Assembly: GCF_000498395.2 (NCBI RefSeq)
Contig: NZ_CP010979.1
Coordinates: 4,154,001-4,218,000, forward strand
DNA: 64,000 bases
Source: Pseudomonas putida S13.1.2
GTDB taxonomy: Bacteria; Pseudomonadota; Gammaproteobacteria; Pseudomonadales; Pseudomonadaceae
Direction: 5' to 3'
How positions within the stretch are numbered: the stretch's first letter is position 1; each line of letters starts with the position of its first letter. The notes below the pieces were generated by a model that saw nothing but the letters and a program-made list of their open reading frames with translations, was not told where the DNA came from and ran no database searches. Shown in pieces: positions 61,793 to 64,000 of this stretch. Made by a program: the position numbers and the translations under genes.

Positions 61793-62413
61793 CTATTTGG
61801 CCAGCTTGTTGTAACTGGTCATCAGGTTGCGGTAGTCCGGGATATGGTTGGAGAACAGGGTACCCAACCCCTCGACGTCGTTACGCCAGTCCCGGTGCAG
61901 CTCGCAGGCCACGCCAAACCAGGTCATCAGCTGCCCCCCGGCGGCCTCCATGCGCCGCCACGCCGAGTCACGGGTCAGTTCATTGAAGGTGCCAGAGGCG
62001 TCGGTGACGACGAACACCTCAAAGCCCTCCTCCAGCGCCGACAAGGCCGGGAAGGCCACGCACACCTCGGTGACCACACCAGCGATCAGCAGCTGCTTCT
62101 TGCCAGTGGCTTTTACCGCTTTGACGAAATCTTCGTTGTCCCAGGCGTTGATGTTGCCGGGGCGTGCGATGTAGGGGGCGTCAGGGAACTGCTCTTTCAG
62201 CTCCGGCACCAGCGGGCCGTTGGGGCCGGTCTCGAAGCTGGTGGTGAGAATGGTCGGCAACTTGAAGTACTTGGCCAGGTCGGCCAGCGCCAGTACGTTG
62301 TTCTTGAAACGGTCGGGGTCGATATCCCTTACCAGCGAGAGCAGACCGGCCTGGTGGTCGACCAGCAGGACGGCGGCGTTGTTCTTGTCCAGACGCTTGT
62401 ATTGGAAGGTCAC
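61793..62413 (-). CDS. YcaC-like isochorismatase-family hydrolase
   Basis: A 206-residue cysteine hydrolase. Asp 19 (VLLVDHQAG) and Cys 118 (AGVVTEVCVAF) match the expected catalytic residues. The segment where a Lys is expected reads YIARPGNINAW, so Arg may stand in for it near residue 84. YcaC proteins form large ring assemblies and have no confirmed natural substrate. It stands alone with its own upstream gap; ppk2 begins 93 bases downstream. Confidence 0.85.
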   Translation of the reverse strand: MTFQYKRLDKNNAAVLLVDHQAGLLSLVRDIDPDRFKNNVLALADLAKYFKLPTILTTSFETGPNGPLVPELKEQFPDAPYIARPGNINAWDNEDFVKAVKATGKKQLLIAGVVTEVCVAFPALSALEEGFEVFVVTDASGTFNELTRDSAWRRMEAAGGQLMTWFGVACELHRDWRNDVEGLGTLFSNHIPDYRNLMTSYNKLAK

Positions 62414-62508
62414 GGTGAACTCCTTGCTTCAGCGGGTTGGGAGTATCAGCGTAGGCAAGGATCAAGGGTGGGACAGACCGTCAGTCGGTTCGCTTGTTGT
62501 TGCCTGTA

Positions 62509-62543
62509 CCGGCCTCATCGCCGGCAAGCCAGCTCCCACAAGG
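62509..62543. repeat. Single REP unit
   Basis: CGCCGGCAAGCCAGCTCCCA-type unit without an inverted partner, in the 248-base gap between the Fic and YcaC-like genes. Confidence 0.7.
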
Positions 62544-62661
62544 TACTGTGTCTTCCTTGGGCATCAGGCACGGGGAGATGGCAGAAATGTGGCTGAACAT
62601 TCGCTGCTGTGAGATGACAGTTGGATAACTGAGGCAGATCTCAATGGGAGCGGGACGTAGC

Positions 62662-63651
62662 CTATTTGGCGACCCGACGATACTGCTGCTTGGGACTGCG
62701 AGGTGAATCGGGATCTGTCATTTCGATCAAGCCAGCAGCCAAGGCCGGGTGCAAATAACTCTTACGGAATGTGGCACGGTGCGAGAGACCCAGCTGATGC
62801 ATGAGATCACTTGTCTTCAAAGCAACACCAGCGGGCAGCACCTTGAGAAGATTCGCTACTTGGTCGGTTACTTGGTCGGTTACTTGGTCGCTCTCTTTGG
62901 CTTCTACAAGCGCACTTAGCAACGCTTCAAGCATGTACTCGACAAACGGGGTAGCTTCAGCAGCCTGGTCAGCCGCAGCCAGCGCTGCGTAGTAAGCGTC
63001 CTGCTGCTCACGGATAACGGTTTCGACCGGCAGGTAGGCCATCGCTGGTCGCCACCGGCTAAGCAGAAGGGTTTGCCATAGCCGTCCCATGCGCCCGTTG
63101 CCGTCAGCAAACGGGTGGATGAATTCGAATTCGTAGTGGAATACACAGCTGGTAATCAGCGGATGCCAATCGTTGTTCGAGAGCCAATCCAATAAATCGT
63201 GCACCAGTGTCGCCACCCGGCTGGCCGGTGGTGCCATATGTAACAGGCGAGAACCCCGATAAATGCCCACTCCACCGCGCCGGTAACGCCCAGCGTCGTC
63301 TATCAGGCCATGCATCAGCATCCCATGCGCGGCAAGCAGGTCGCTCGGGGACTCGGCACGCCAGTCAGGCATCGCATCGTAGGTAGCAAATGCATTGCGG
63401 ACCTCCTGAATTTCACGCGGCAGACCTAGAACACGCTTGCCATCCAGCAGCGCGGTTACCTGCTCGACGCTCAGGGTGTTGTTTTCAATGGCAAGCGACG
63501 CCTGAATGGTACGAATCCGGTTCCCTCGCCGAAGTTGCGGCGTAAGCGCTGCATTGCGATAGGCAGTCAATAACCCCACTTGCTCACTGACTTCGGCAAC
63601 CAGAGCCAGAATCCGGGGGGTCACCGTCAGCGGTGGTTGGTAATTGCTCAT
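62662..63651 (-). CDS. Fic-domain protein with N-terminal inhibitory motif
   Basis: Probable AMP-transferring enzyme (or other nucleotidyl transferase) of 329 residues; ATG 63651 opens MSNYQPPLTV. The Fic active-site loop HPFADGNGRMGR is complete at residues 179-190. A class II inhibitory helix SLAIEN (Glu at 56) lies at residues 52-57, N-terminal to the catalytic core, so the enzyme should be auto-inhibited. The tail is helical, with a DQVT repeat at residues 255-265, and ends in a winged-helix-like region (LLKVLPAGVALKTSDLMHQLG and onward). The target is unknown. Confidence 0.9.
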   Translation of the reverse strand: MSNYQPPLTVTPRILALVAEVSEQVGLLTAYRNAALTPQLRRGNRIRTIQASLAIENNTLSVEQVTALLDGKRVLGLPREIQEVRNAFATYDAMPDWRAESPSDLLAAHGMLMHGLIDDAGRYRRGGVGIYRGSRLLHMAPPASRVATLVHDLLDWLSNNDWHPLITSCVFHYEFEFIHPFADGNGRMGRLWQTLLLSRWRPAMAYLPVETVIREQQDAYYAALAAADQAAEATPFVEYMLEALLSALVEAKESDQVTDQVTDQVANLLKVLPAGVALKTSDLMHQLGLSHRATFRKSYLHPALAAGLIEMTDPDSPRSPKQQYRRVAK

Positions 63652-63881
63652 TGCCTGCAACCTGAAGGGGTGGTGAACGACGCCGGCCATGGAAGGGATC
63701 GTGGAAATGCTGGATGCCACAGCTGCAGACACCTTAATCGACACGTTACGCGAGGGTAAAGGAAGCATTGCCATCACTTCACAAATTCCTGAACTGATTA
63801 TTTGCCTCCAGCGATTTGTCCCCTCTTCAACCACCACCAGAATCGCTTCACCATAATCACAAAAACCGTGAGGCCACTCCC

Positions 63882-64000
63882 GTGGACCAGACCCTTCAGG
63901 TGCGCCAAGCCGCCGCCGACCTCGTTGCCGCGTTCGCCAGCAACGACACCGCCCGCTATTTCGCCTGCTTCAGCGAAGACGCCACGTTCCTCTTCCACAC
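63882..64000 (+). CDS. NTF2/SnoaL-like protein, 3' end beyond window
   Basis: First 40 codons of a plus-strand gene that runs off the window. It begins with GTG 63882, with GAGG 8 bases upstream and a CATAAT box about 25 bases further up. The visible part (QAAADLVAAFASNDTARYFA, then CFSEDATFLFHT) resembles the opening helix and strand of SnoaL-like, nuclear transport factor 2-fold proteins of the ketosteroid-isomerase type. The 230-base gap to the divergent Fic gene holds no other element. Confidence 0.65.
   Translation, partial: MDQTLQVRQAAADLVAAFASNDTARYFACFSEDATFLFH

Overview
The window looks like a chromosomal segment of the Pseudomonas putida group. It is GC-rich, carries many P. putida-type REP inverted-repeat pairs between genes, and holds a long run of genes in an order I recognise as that of P. 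putida KT2440 around PP_0774 down to about PP_0711, seen in reverse. The species-level call rests on remembered synteny and protein similarity, not on a search.

Layout. 1-9300: the 3' part of pta, an OmpA-type lipoprotein, a glyoxalase-II-like hydrolase, a MazE/MazF-type toxin-antitoxin pair, a soluble histidine kinase paired with a REC-TPR response regulator, and a MalT-type LuxR regulator. 9600-15000: a DUF1329/DUF1302 envelope pair (the DUF1329 gene is frameshifted here) and an acyl-CoA ligase. 15000-23400: hprA, rsmC, a yybP-ykoY manganese riboswitch with its GDT1-family exporter, loiP, a SRAP protein, two very small proteins, an acyltransferase, and several small or unknown proteins. 23400-31700: mqo with an unusually long upstream region, hpt with a WbuC-type cupin, upp-uraA, hemH, and a TIGR01777 epimerase-like protein.

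31700-37000 is a light-response island: an FAD oxidoreductase, a YbgA-like protein, a class II LitR regulator (PplR1), DNA photolyase and an atypical SDR. It carries two good matches and one weaker match to the published PplR1 binding site. 37000-42430 holds pagL and the overlapping chain hemA-prfA-prmC-moeB-murI. 42430-45300 is a repeat island between the divergent hemA and a TPR lipoprotein gene: two inverted copies of an approximately 240-bp repeat, one of them interrupted by a complete group II intron of about 1.83 kb, with three short tandem repeats around them. 45300-52200 is a housekeeping run: TPR lipoprotein, lolB, ispE, tRNA-Gln, prs, rplY, pth, ychF.

52200-64000 carries an unknown lipoprotein, a SulP transporter, then a minus-strand set of ppk2, a KefB-type antiporter, an AI-2E-family permease and a tripartite efflux-like set (NodT-type outer membrane factor, HlyD-type adaptor, DUF2955 membrane protein), followed by a YcaC-like hydrolase, a Fic protein and the start of an NTF2/SnoaL-like gene.

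Most of the window is conserved core genome. The features most specific to this window are the intron and repeat island with its filled and empty target sites side by side, the DUF1329 frameshift, and the direct-repeat operators of the light island.
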